This document shows, piece by piece, positions 45,480 through 54,551 of a DNA stretch of 64,000 nt. Where the stretch lies: the NCBI GenBank assembly GCA_030278955.1, contig JAOANR010000014.1, positions 25,050,068 through 25,114,067 on the forward strand. The letters run 5' to 3'. The stretch comes from Hygrophila difformis. Lineage: Eukaryota > Streptophyta > Magnoliopsida > Lamiales > Acanthaceae. The position numbers were made by a program, and so were the translations under genes. Numbering within the stretch: the first letter of the stretch is position 1; the number at the start of each line of letters is the position of its first letter. The notes under the pieces are model-generated. The model searched no databases, had not been told where the DNA came from, and saw only the letters and a program-made list of their open reading frames with translations.

Positions 45480-48400
45480 TCATTTTAAATCTCGAAGCCG
45501 CCGCATTCCAATTTTCTTCACGAGTTTCTCGAATGTTGCAGTCGGCAATGCCTTGGTAAATAGATCCGCTAAATTATTTTCTGATCGAATTTGTTGCACA
45601 TCGACTTCACCATTCTTTTGAAGATCATGAGTGTAGAAGAATTTTGGTGAAATATGCTTCGTTCTATCTCCTTTGATATAACCCCCTTTCAACTGGGCTA
45701 CACAAGCCGAATTATCTTCAAATAAAATTGTTGGGGGCATTTGTGGTTCAATGATTAAACCACAACTCTTCAATATATGTTGAGTCATTGACCTCAACCA
45801 AACACATTCTCGACTTGCTTCATGGATTGCTAATATTTCGGCATGATTAGAAGAAGTAGCAGTTAGAGTCTGCTTCATTGACCTCCAAGAAATAGCAGTT
45901 CCACCACACGTGAAGATATAGCCTGTTTGAGATTTGGCTTTGTGTGGGTCTGATAAATAACCTGCATCGGCATAGCCAATTAACTCATGTCGAGAGTCTT
46001 TTGGGTAAAATAACCCAAGATCGATTGTTCCTTGGAGATAGCGAAAAACATGCTTTATGCCTTTCCAATGTCGTTGAGTAGGGCAAGAGCTGAATCTTGC
46101 GAGTAGATTGACTGCAAACGCGATATCAGGTCGCGTGCTGTTTGCAAGATACATTAACGCACCAATTGCGCTTAAATATGGGATTTCTGGGCCAAGTTGC
46201 TCTTCATTATCTTCTTTTGGCCTAAATGGATCCTTTGCAGGATCAAGTGTCCGAACGACCATTGGATTATTTAGCGGATGAGCATAATCCATTCGAAATT
46301 GCTTTAATACCTTTTGGGTATAAGCTGATTGATGAACAAATATGCCCATTTCCAAATGCTCAATTTGTAGGCCAAGGCAAAATTTCGTTTTCCCGAAATC
46401 TTTGATTTCAAACTCCTTTTTCAGATATTCGACCGCCTTTTTCAACTCTTCAGGAGTTCCAATTAGATTTAAATCGTCAACATAGACTGCGACGATCACA
46501 AATTCTGACCCATTTTTCTTTATAAATACACAAGGGCTGATCGGGTCATTTGTATAGCATTCCTTTATCAAACTTTCACTGAGGCGGTTGTACCACATTC
46601 GGCCAGATTGCTTGAGCCCATACAACGATTTTTGCAATTTGATGGAATAATTTTCTCTGGGTTTTGAGTTGCAAGACTCAGGTAATTTAAACCCTTCAGG
46701 TATTTTCATATAAATATCATTTTCCAATGAGCCATATAAATATGCAGTAACAACATCCATCAGCCTCATTTCGAGATTTTCTCGTACTGCTAGACTCATT
46801 AGATACCTGAATGTTATTCCATCCATAACTGGGGAATATGTTTCCTCAAAATCAATTCCCGGTCGTTGTGAAAAACCTTGGGCTACAAGCCTTGCCTTAT
46901 ATTTGGCAATTTCATTATTTTCATTTCTTTTTCTCACAAACACCCATCTGTAGCCAACAGGCTTCACATTTTTTGGTGTTTGGACAATAGGGCCGAATAC
47001 TTTTCGTTTATTCAGTGAATCTAGTTCAGACTGAATCGCATCTTTCCATTTTGGCCAATCATTTCTTTTCCGACATTCTTCAACTGATCTTGGTTCAGGA
47101 TCCTCGTTATTTTCCATTACATCGAGTGCAACGTTGTATGCAAAGGCATTATCAACGTTTGTTTCTTTTCGGTTCCAACATTTCCCAGTATTGATATAAT
47201 TGAAAGAAGTTTCAATAACTTCATTTTCTTCTGGGTGAATATTTTCAGGTTCAACCTTTTCGGGGGTTGAATCAATTTCTCCTTCGGGAGTATTATCTGT
47301 GATTGATTTATCACCCATATGGATAATTTTCTTCTTTCGTGGATTTTTATCCTTGGAACCCAAAGGCCTACCACGCTTCAGGCATGCAGTAGGTTCATTT
47401 GCACTTGGAATTTGCCATTCTGGGACATTTATATTGGCTGGTGCATTTGCTGCATCATTTATATATGATTTTGTGACTTTAGCAGCATCATTAAAAGCAT
47501 CGGGTAATTGATTTGCAATTCCCTGCAAATGCACAATTCTTTGAACTTCAAGTTCGCATTGTCTTGTACGAGGATCAAGGAAATCAAATGGACTTTGCCA
47601 AGATATTTCCTTTTTCAGTTGATCATTTCCTCCCCCTAATGTCGGGAATTGAGTTTCATCACCCGTTTTTGGCTCAAGATATTTAATAATCGAGGGTGAT
47701 TCATACCCGACATATATGCCCAACCTTCTTTGAGGTCCCATTTTTGTGCGTTGTGGTGGCGCAATCGGTACATAAACCGCACACCCAAAAATTCGCAAGT
47801 GGGATATATTGGGCTCCTTTCCAAACACAATTTGTGTAGGGGAGTAGCTATGATAGCTTGTCGGCCTTATTTTCACAAGTGCGGCTGCATGCAATATAGC
47901 ATGTCCCCAAGCAGAAACAGGGAGTTTTGATTTCATTAACAAGGGTCTTGCAATTAATTGCAATCGCTTAATAAATGATTCTGCCAGACCATTTTGCGTG
48001 TGCACATGAGGTACAGGATGTTCAACAGTAATTCCAATCGACATGCAGAAATCATCAAATGCATGTGATGTATATTCTCCAGCATTATCAAGGCGTATTT
48101 TCTTTATCGGATGATCTGGAAACTGTGCTCGCAATTTTATAATTTGTGCAAGTAATCTTGCGAATGCCAAATTGCGAGTTGATAATAAACAAACGTGTGA
48201 CCAGCGTGATGACGCATCAATTAATACCATAAGGTACTTGAAAGGTCCACACGGTGGATCAATAGGTCCACATATATCGCCTTGAATTCTTTCTAGGAAT
48301 GTAGGGGATTCAATTCCCACTTTTACTGGAGATGGTCTGGTTATCAATTTCCCTTGTGAACAGGCTGCACAATTGAACTCATTTGGGTTCAATATCATTT

Positions 48401-48938
48401 GCCTTTTCAATGTATGGCCATTTGAATTTTCAATAATTCGCCTCAGCATTACACTGCCAGGATGCCCAAGTCTATCGTGCCAGGTAATAAATTCACTAGT
48501 AGCTTTCAAGCCTACTAGGTTATGTATTTCTGCGGCACATATTTTTGTATAGTATAAGCCAGAGGAGTAACATGGCAATTTTTCATTCACAAATTTTTTG
48601 CCATTTTCAATTCGAGTTATCAAAAGATACTCGTGATCTGCCTCTTTTGAAGTTTCAATGTGATATCCATTTTTTCGAATATCATTGAAGCTCAGTAAAT
48701 TTCTTCGAGCTTTGCGTGAGAACAAGTTATTTTCAATTGCCATTTTTGTCCCTTCAGGGAGAAATATAACAGCTCTACCGGAGCCTTCAATGCATTTTGC
48801 ATTACCGCTTATAGTTTTCACTGCGGTCTTTTCCAATTTTAAATTGGAGAAATAGCTTTTGCTTTTCAAAATGCTATGCGTTGTTGCACTGTCAATGAGG
48901 CAGATATCATCTCCGACTTTTGAATTTCCAGCATCCAT
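45480..48938 (-). CDS. Copia pol polyprotein, 1,152 codons, intact
   Basis: Domains run in the copia order. The aspartic protease has its active site in DSATTH at residues 16-21. The pre-integrase motif is HDRLGHP at 154-160. Integrase has CAACSQG near 190 and the triad D221, D284, E320 (D,D35E). Reverse transcriptase begins near KWKDAIQSELDSLNKRKVFG and has YVDD at 819-822. RNase H starts near GYADAGY at 988 and ends with DLFTKALPTATFEKLVKKIG. ATG at 48938 sits directly before the protease, so gag is not fused. Integrase precedes RT, which defines the copia superfamily. Confidence 0.95.
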   Translation of the reverse strand: MDAGNSKVGDDICLIDSATTHSILKSKSYFSNLKLEKTAVKTISGNAKCIEGSGRAVIFLPEGTKMAIENNLFSRKARRNLLSFNDIRKNGYHIETSKEADHEYLLITRIENGKKFVNEKLPCYSSGLYYTKICAAEIHNLVGLKATSEFITWHDRLGHPGSVMLRRIIENSNGHTLKRQMILNPNEFNCAACSQGKLITRPSPVKVGIESPTFLERIQGDICGPIDPPCGPFKYLMVLIDASSRWSHVCLLSTRNLAFARLLAQIIKLRAQFPDHPIKKIRLDNAGEYTSHAFDDFCMSIGITVEHPVPHVHTQNGLAESFIKRLQLIARPLLMKSKLPVSAWGHAILHAAALVKIRPTSYHSYSPTQIVFGKEPNISHLRIFGCAVYVPIAPPQRTKMGPQRRLGIYVGYESPSIIKYLEPKTGDETQFPTLGGGNDQLKKEISWQSPFDFLDPRTRQCELEVQRIVHLQGIANQLPDAFNDAAKVTKSYINDAANAPANINVPEWQIPSANEPTACLKRGRPLGSKDKNPRKKKIIHMGDKSITDNTPEGEIDSTPEKVEPENIHPEENEVIETSFNYINTGKCWNRKETNVDNAFAYNVALDVMENNEDPEPRSVEECRKRNDWPKWKDAIQSELDSLNKRKVFGPIVQTPKNVKPVGYRWVFVRKRNENNEIAKYKARLVAQGFSQRPGIDFEETYSPVMDGITFRYLMSLAVRENLEMRLMDVVTAYLYGSLENDIYMKIPEGFKLPESCNSKPRENYSIKLQKSLYGLKQSGRMWYNRLSESLIKECYTNDPISPCVFIKKNGSEFVIVAVYVDDLNLIGTPEELKKAVEYLKKEFEIKDFGKTKFCLGLQIEHLEMGIFVHQSAYTQKVLKQFRMDYAHPLNNPMVVRTLDPAKDPFRPKEDNEEQLGPEIPYLSAIGALMYLANSTRPDIAFAVNLLARFSSCPTQRHWKGIKHVFRYLQGTIDLGLFYPKDSRHELIGYADAGYLSDPHKAKSQTGYIFTCGGTAISWRSMKQTLTATSSNHAEILAIHEASRECVWLRSMTQHILKSCGLIIEPQMPPTILFEDNSACVAQLKGGYIKGDRTKHISPKFFYTHDLQKNGEVDVQQIRSENNLADLFTKALPTATFEKLVKKIGMRRLRDLK

Positions 48939-49084
48939 TTCTTTACAAGAATATAAGAATGTTATTAAACATCAGCAATATAAATATTATTAATGCAAAA
49001 GCATATTTATATTATACATGGATAATAAAAGGGAAGTACAAGATATCATTATTTATATTAAACAGGAATTATAAAAGACAAGTA

Positions 49085-49122
<38 letters not shown>

Positions 49123-49134
49123 CTATATAATATA
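48939..49134 (-). other. AT-rich spacer between copia gag and pol, with (TA)n
   Basis: 196 bp separate the gag stop from the pol ATG, including a TA dinucleotide run at about 49091-49121. Most plant copia elements have gag and pol in one frame. The segment ends, in sense, with TTCTTGTAAAG just before pol, which could be an intron acceptor; no good donor was identified. Confidence 0.6.
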
Positions 49135-50172
49135 TTATTTGGTAACAGTATCTGGCTCAACAAAATCATCAGCTTCCAGGTGCGTGATATTATCATTTAA
49201 TATATCATCATAAGTATCATCGTGGGCATTATGGTGTGCTTCAACACCTGGTCTTTCTTTTCGTTTCGAGGCCTGATACAGTTCAGCTAAGTGTTTAGCT
49301 GTGTGGCATGTTTGAGCCATATGGCCTTTAATTCCACAACGATCACAAATTTCATCATTTTGTTTATGCTTTCTTGCATAATTTCTTTGTTGTGGTTTGT
49401 AAGGCCTTCTGGTATCATATCTGCGATTTTGCTCAAATCGAGGCTTATTTCGATAATTATTTTGACGAGATGATTCACCTCTGCCTCGATTGTGATACCG
49501 ATTTTGGCCACGATCATCATTTTGATTTTTAAAGTGCCCACGATCACGCACATATTTCGATGATTGAGCCGCGTTCACCTCAGGGAACGGTTTTGCACCT
49601 GCGGGCCTAGATTCATGATTTCTCAACAACAATAGGCTGTTTTGTTCAGCCAATAATAAGCAGGTGATAAGATCAGAATATCTCTGAAAACCTTTTTGAC
49701 GGTATGTCTCACTCAATACTGTGTTTTTAGCATGAAACGTAGAATACGTTTTTTCAAGCATTTCTGCTTCAGATATCTTTTGCCCACATAATTGCAATTG
49801 GGCCGTAATTTTGAACACAGCGGAATTATATTCCCGGACTGTTTTGAAGTCCTGAAGTCTCAGGTTTGTCCAGTCATCAAGGGCTTTTGGAAGCACCGTC
49901 TTTTTAAGATTATCATATCTTTCTTTCAGCTTTTCCCACAATGCCAGTGGGGATTCCACAGTCACGTACTCCATTTTAAGTGCCTCTTCGATATGATGGC
50001 ACAAGAAAATCATGGCTTTTGCCTGATTTTGATGGCTGGGATTTTTGCCTTCAGCAATAGTATCTTCCAGACCCATTGAAGTAAGATGCATTTTTACATC
50101 TCGGGCCCAGGACATATAATTGCTTCCTTCAACGGTTAAGGGAGCAAATTCCTGCTTTGCAAGGTTAGCCAT
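49135..50172 (-). CDS. Copia gag, 345 codons
   Basis: Structural protein of the copia element. The N-terminal gag core reads FAPLTVEGSNYMSWARDVKM and continues through LWEKLKERYDNLKKTVLPKA. A basic Arg/Asn-rich linker leads to a CCHC zinc knuckle at residues 276-289 (CDRCGIKGHMAQTC). It starts 77 bp inside the 5' LTR and ends with a TAA, separate from pol. Confidence 0.93.
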   Translation of the reverse strand: MANLAKQEFAPLTVEGSNYMSWARDVKMHLTSMGLEDTIAEGKNPSHQNQAKAMIFLCHHIEEALKMEYVTVESPLALWEKLKERYDNLKKTVLPKALDDWTNLRLQDFKTVREYNSAVFKITAQLQLCGQKISEAEMLEKTYSTFHAKNTVLSETYRQKGFQRYSDLITCLLLAEQNSLLLLRNHESRPAGAKPFPEVNAAQSSKYVRDRGHFKNQNDDRGQNRYHNRGRGESSRQNNYRNKPRFEQNRRYDTRRPYKPQQRNYARKHKQNDEICDRCGIKGHMAQTCHTAKHLAELYQASKRKERPGVEAHHNAHDDTYDDILNDNITHLEADDFVEPDTVTK

Positions 50173-50231
50173 AATCTTATTGAAAGTTTAGAAATAAGAG
50201 ATTATACCTCAAATGATAATCTGGACAGAGT

Positions 50232-50249
50232 CTCCTCGTGCTGATAACG
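50232..50249 (-). promoter_or_regulatory. Presumed copia primer binding site
   Basis: Sense CGTTATCAGCACGAGGAG directly inside the 5' LTR. The position is right for a PBS; which tRNA primes it was not determined. Confidence 0.5.
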
Positions 50250-50600
50250 TGTTATAGAAATAACTATCTTTATTTATGTATGTGTATAATAAAATGGTAT
50301 ATGGCTTATTAGCTTGTGTTTATAGTGGAAGTATTGTAATGGAAATTGGAATTAAATGATGAAAGAAAAGAAGTTTAAAGGTGAGATAATAAAATGGATA
50401 AATTGTAATAATTATGGCTATGAGATGAAAATGATTTTATTGCTTCACTTTTTTCATTTACACACTACATGCATTTATATAGATTGATGTCTTTTAATCA
50501 CACCATGCAAGTCCAATATGTGGAGTGCAAGACTTGGAAACTACACATGCATAGCTAGACATTCACATGCCTTCTTTAGGTAGGGATCACATGCATAATA
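50250..50600 (-). repeat. Copia 5' LTR
   Basis: 351 bp, identical by eye to 44993-45343, followed by TSD GCGGT. Confidence 0.95.
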
Positions 50601-50605
50601 GCGGT

Positions 50606-51089
50606 AACATTGTCTCTGTTTTATGTACCAGAATAACTTCTTTGTTTTTAATGGTTTTGTTTGGAGTCAACAGATAACACATTTGACTTACATACTAAAT
50701 TAGGATATATTAATACTATATTTGGTTGGCATATCTTAGTAACAAATTTATTAAATGTGTTGGGTCGATGATTTATCTTAGTGGTCAAAGTGGTCAAGTC
50801 CTCCAATTGCCAACATATAGGTTGGGGTTTCAACAAAAGAAAACAAAAATTATTAAATGTGTTGGTTATGTTATCCAGTATGGTTTAATTGATTGAACTC
50901 AAAATAGCAAATTACTTGATCAAATATGTTAAAAACCAATATTGTTTTGATTATGTTATCTTTCAAACAGCCTCAATATCTATCGGTAAAATCAGTTACA
51001 CAATTCCTTTTAAAAGAAATTAGTTATGTTTGTTCTATCCTTTAAGTCTTCTTCCACAATGTGCGAATGACGATTTGGGGATTGGCTGC
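50606..51089. other. AT-rich intergenic DNA with a degenerate SINE-like head
   Basis: No gene. Around 50775-50835, TTAGTGGTCAAAGTGGTCAA and GGTTGGGGTTTCAAC resemble worn A and B boxes of a tRNA-derived SINE. Class uncertain. Confidence 0.3.
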
Positions 51090-51664
51090 GGTGCAATCAA
51101 GAAGATCCGCAGTACATCAAGGCATTAATCCCCATCGTTCATTTAAAATTCAATGGTCCAAAATGTAAAAGGGTACAGTTGTCCAAAAAATGTATAACAG
51201 TCAAGTCCCTGAAATACACGTAGGGTGTTATCGCTGAAAATACTGTGGCATGTCGCTGAAATACACATAGTCCGTCGCTGAAATATACACATCACGTCGC
51301 TGAAATATGTTAAACCATAGAATTGGAGTTTCAATGTATATGAAATCGTTGAAATGAACATTATCAAGTCGCTGAAAAATACTATAGCATGTCGCTGAAA
51401 TATACTATATTGTATCGCTGAAATTACTACAACTCATCACTGAAATACACAGAAGCCGTGCTGAAAACATTATGTTTGTCGCTGAAATATTAACAAATCG
51501 TTGAAATGTATACAAATTGTCGCTGAAATGTATTAACTATAGTTTGGAGTAATATGACAAAATTACATTTTTACCCTTTAAGTTAATCTCAAAAGTCGGT
51601 TTACAATGTGAATCAACGGTTGAGAAAGGTCGCAGTACATCAAGACAGATGTCTCGATTGCACC
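51090..51664. repeat. TIR-bounded repeat with GTCGCTGAAAT array
   Basis: The inverted ends GGTGCAATCAAGAAGATC (51090-51107) and GATGTCTCGATTGCACC (51648-51664) bound a core with about ten irregular GTCGCTGAAATAYACA-like units (51229-51540). It is likely a non-autonomous fold-back element. No TSD confirmed. Confidence 0.6.
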
Positions 51665-51674
51665 ATAACTTCTC

Positions 51675-51845
51675 CCGAGGATTTGACCTAATGGCCATGT
51701 CTTTTGACTTCCTACCATATGGTTGGGGGTTCGATTCCTACTCGATTCTCTATCCCTTCCCTTTATCCCTTTTTAAAATTGTGTAGTTTGAGCTCCTACA
51801 CATTTTTGCTGACACAAATATGTCAATGTTTAAAAAAAATAAAAG
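51675..51845 (+). mobile_element. tRNA-derived SINE-like sequence
   Basis: ACCTAATGGCCATGTC followed 30 bp later by GGGTTCGATTCC (51727-51738) resembles Pol III A and B boxes. The sequence ends in an A-rich tract (51831-51845). No TSD was found. Confidence 0.45.
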
Positions 51846-52033
51846 GTCTTTCACAACGTAGAATATTGACTGTCTACAAAAGATACAAGCACCAAAACCC
51901 AGTTTTTAGTTTCTTGCCTGTAAGTTGCTTGTCCTGTCACAATAAATTTATTTAGTCACAGCGACGACACTTTTAAAGATGTTTTCCTAAATAAATTTAA
52001 TATAATGACGCAAATATGATAGAAACTTAACAA

Positions 52034-52211
52034 CAGCAGTTGTCTTGAGTGGATTAAGGCTCTAGTCACTTAAGCAAGGTCTCGGGTTTGAAACTTCTAT
52101 ATGCGAAAAACTACTTTGGGATAGGCGCCCTTAATTGTTCATACAAATGTTCGAGGGATTAGCCTTGAATCTAATGTGGCATGGAGTACCCAGTAATTCA
52201 CCAAAAAAAAT
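52034..52211 (+). mobile_element. SINE with target-site duplication
   Basis: The tRNA-like head has GAGTGGATTAAGGCTCTAG and B-box-like CTCGGGTTTGAAAC, and a tail of eight A (52203-52210). It is flanked by a near-perfect TSD: TGATAGAAACTTAACAA (52017-52033) and TGATAGAAACTAACAA (52212-52227). Confidence 0.78.
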
Positions 52212-52341
52212 TGATAGAAACTAACAATTAGGATTTTATAGAATTTTTTATTTTTTTTCGAATTCTTAAAATTCTCATATTTAGGTTTATTCAATTTAAA
52301 TTTAAAACATGTTTTAGAATGTGCATGTATTTATATCTTAA

Positions 52342-52784
52342 GGGCCTGTTTGTTTTGGCTTGTGAAAAAAGGAGAAGTCAGTAGAAGAAGGAGAATGAGA
52401 ATTCAAAAGCAAAAGCAGTTCAAATAATTGTTTGGATGGATATTATTAAAATTGCTTTTCAACGGAAACATGTTTGGATGAATTGTACGTAGAAGAACTT
52501 TTGATATATTAAAATTACTAAAATGGACATAAATATTATAAGGATATTTATAATTAATTTTATTTCCTTTTTAAATAGGGTTATTTTTGTATTTTTATTA
52601 CAAAATGACTTCTCCTTTTTAAAAAAGCAACTCCCTACCTACTTTGAAAAAAAGTAGAATTTTAACTTTTGCTTCTCCTTTTATTTTAAACAAAAGTCAA
52701 AACAAACAGCTAAAAAAGTTCAAAAATACTTTTGAGAGAAGCAAAAGTCAAAAGGAGAAAAATTAAGGCAAAACAAACAGGCTC
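52342..52784. mobile_element. Tourist-like MITE
   Basis: 443 bp with terminal inverted repeats GGGCCTGTTTGTTTTG and CAAAACAAACAGGCTC (15 of 16 pairing) and 3-bp TSD TAA on both sides (52339-52341, 52785-52787). These are the hallmarks of PIF/Harbinger-derived Tourist MITEs. No coding capacity. Confidence 0.82.
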
Positions 52785-52787
52785 TAA

Positions 52788-53559
52788 ATATCCTTCATAT
52801 TGAAAGTCGGGTCCCGTCTTCAATTTACTGACATAATTAATAATTTATGGAAGAGACAAAAATTGCAAAAAAAAAAGAGTTCAACACATCATATTTACCA
52901 TTTAGGGTCTATTGGTTGGAGGGATCTTGCATTATCAATAGGAATGTGACGGTTGGGAATGTGATATTACTGAGAATCTTTTTTTTTTCTATGTTTTAAA
53001 ATTATAGTTCTACTTAATTTACAATAATGTCTTTCAATTTTAATTGAACAAATTATATAAATATATCATTTTGTTAAACAATACAAATTATTTAAACTTA
53101 TTTATTTTTTGAAAATATATAAAAATTTTATATGTAATTTATTTTATAATATTTAATAATTTGATATCTCTAAATCATTAATAATTTAATATCTCTAAAT
53201 CATTATTATCATTACTTTGTATAATACAAATATAAATAAATTTTAAGTGAATATGAGAATTGATATAAAAAAGAAGATTTATTATGATACTTCCAACGTG
53301 AATGTAAGTATGTCATGACAAATAATCTTAACCATCCGAAAATATCCAATAGCTATAAACAAAAAAGATAGAACTGTCAAATATATATAACGCGCTCTAT
53401 TGTAGTAACAAAATCATTTACAAAATCAATTTTTAAATTTAGTAATTTATATTCTTAAATATGTATAATATAGACATATTTCGTTTGACACATATGATGG
53501 CACAATAAGATGGAAATAATTTTTATTCATGTCCTTCACTCGTCCTTCTCCCATCCATC
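52788..53559. other. AT-rich DNA, nothing recognised
   Basis: Very AT-rich. GGGTCTATTGGTTGGAGGG near 52912 looks like one end of another MITE, but no partner end was found. Confidence 0.4.
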
Positions 53560-54546
53560 ATAATTTATTATTTCTCACTTTTGAATTTCTAAAATTTGAT
53601 AAAATATTTAGATTCCTTGTAATGAGAAGAAAAAATTTCATATAAAGAGCGTCAAATTCTGAGTTAATTTGAGAAAGTTATAGCCATTTAAAGTTTATTG
53701 CGTAGGCTTTGTTGTATAGATAATGTCACTGAATTATATAGGCCACGTCGCTAAATTGCATAGGCTCCGTCGCTGTCTCGCTGAGACGTAAAGGCTCTGT
53801 TGTTTGAAATAGCAATGAACTTCAAATGTCTCTAACTTTCTCAAATGAACTCGGATTTGGACGTTTTTAATATGAAAATTTATCTACTCAATGCGATGAA
53901 TTTTAATATTATATAAGAATTTCAGAAATTCCAAATAGAAAAATAAGCAGATTTTTATAATGACGTCGCTGAAATGCATAGAACCATGTCGCTGAAATAA
54001 ACACAATTTGTCGCTGAATTTGTATCGGGGAATAGTATAGGCTATGTTGTTGAATTATATAGGCTTTGCCGCTGAAGTATGTATGGTATATCGCTGAAAT
54101 ACTTTATCCATATCGCTGAAGCCCTAAAAATATTCGATGTTAGTTGTTATGAGAATATACTATGTTTCTATTTGGAATTTCTAAAATCTAATATGATATT
54201 TAGATTCTTTGTATCGAGTAGATTGATTATAATATAAAGAACATCAAATCCGAGTTCATTTGATAAAGGTTGAGTCATTTGAAGTTCATAACGATTTTCA
54301 GCGAGGCGGCATTCTCAATTCAGTTACTCGCACTAAAGAATTCAGCATCGGGGCCTAAAGCATTCAGCGACATAACCTATGAAGTTCAACGACATAGCCT
54401 ACATGATCAACTTCAAATGGCTTTACATTCCTCGTATGAACTTGGATTTGAACGTTCTTAATATGAAAATCTATCTACTCGATGCGAGTAATCTAACTAT
54501 TCTATCAGATTTCAAAATTCTAAATAGAAAAATAGCATATTCTCAT
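53560..54546. repeat. Fold-back repeat units with TCGCTGAA arrays, left part
   Basis: About 130-bp arms containing GAACTCGGATTTGGACGTT occur as inverted pairs (about 53650/53848 and 54240/54440). TCGCTGAA-type motifs fill both the centres and the spacers. The gag-only retroelement is inserted at the end of the second unit, and a third unit lies at 63080-63520. Confidence 0.7.
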
Positions 54547-54551
54547 ATAAT

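Larger units (their letters stand above)
44993..50600 (-). mobile_element. Complete young copia element, 5,608 bp
   Basis: Two 351-bp LTRs (identical by eye), PPT, separate gag and pol ORFs, and TSD GCGGT (44988-44992 and 50601-50605). In sense the LTR runs TATTATGC...TATAACA, a non-canonical TA...CA terminus. Both ORFs are open, so it may be autonomous and very recent. Confidence 0.95.
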
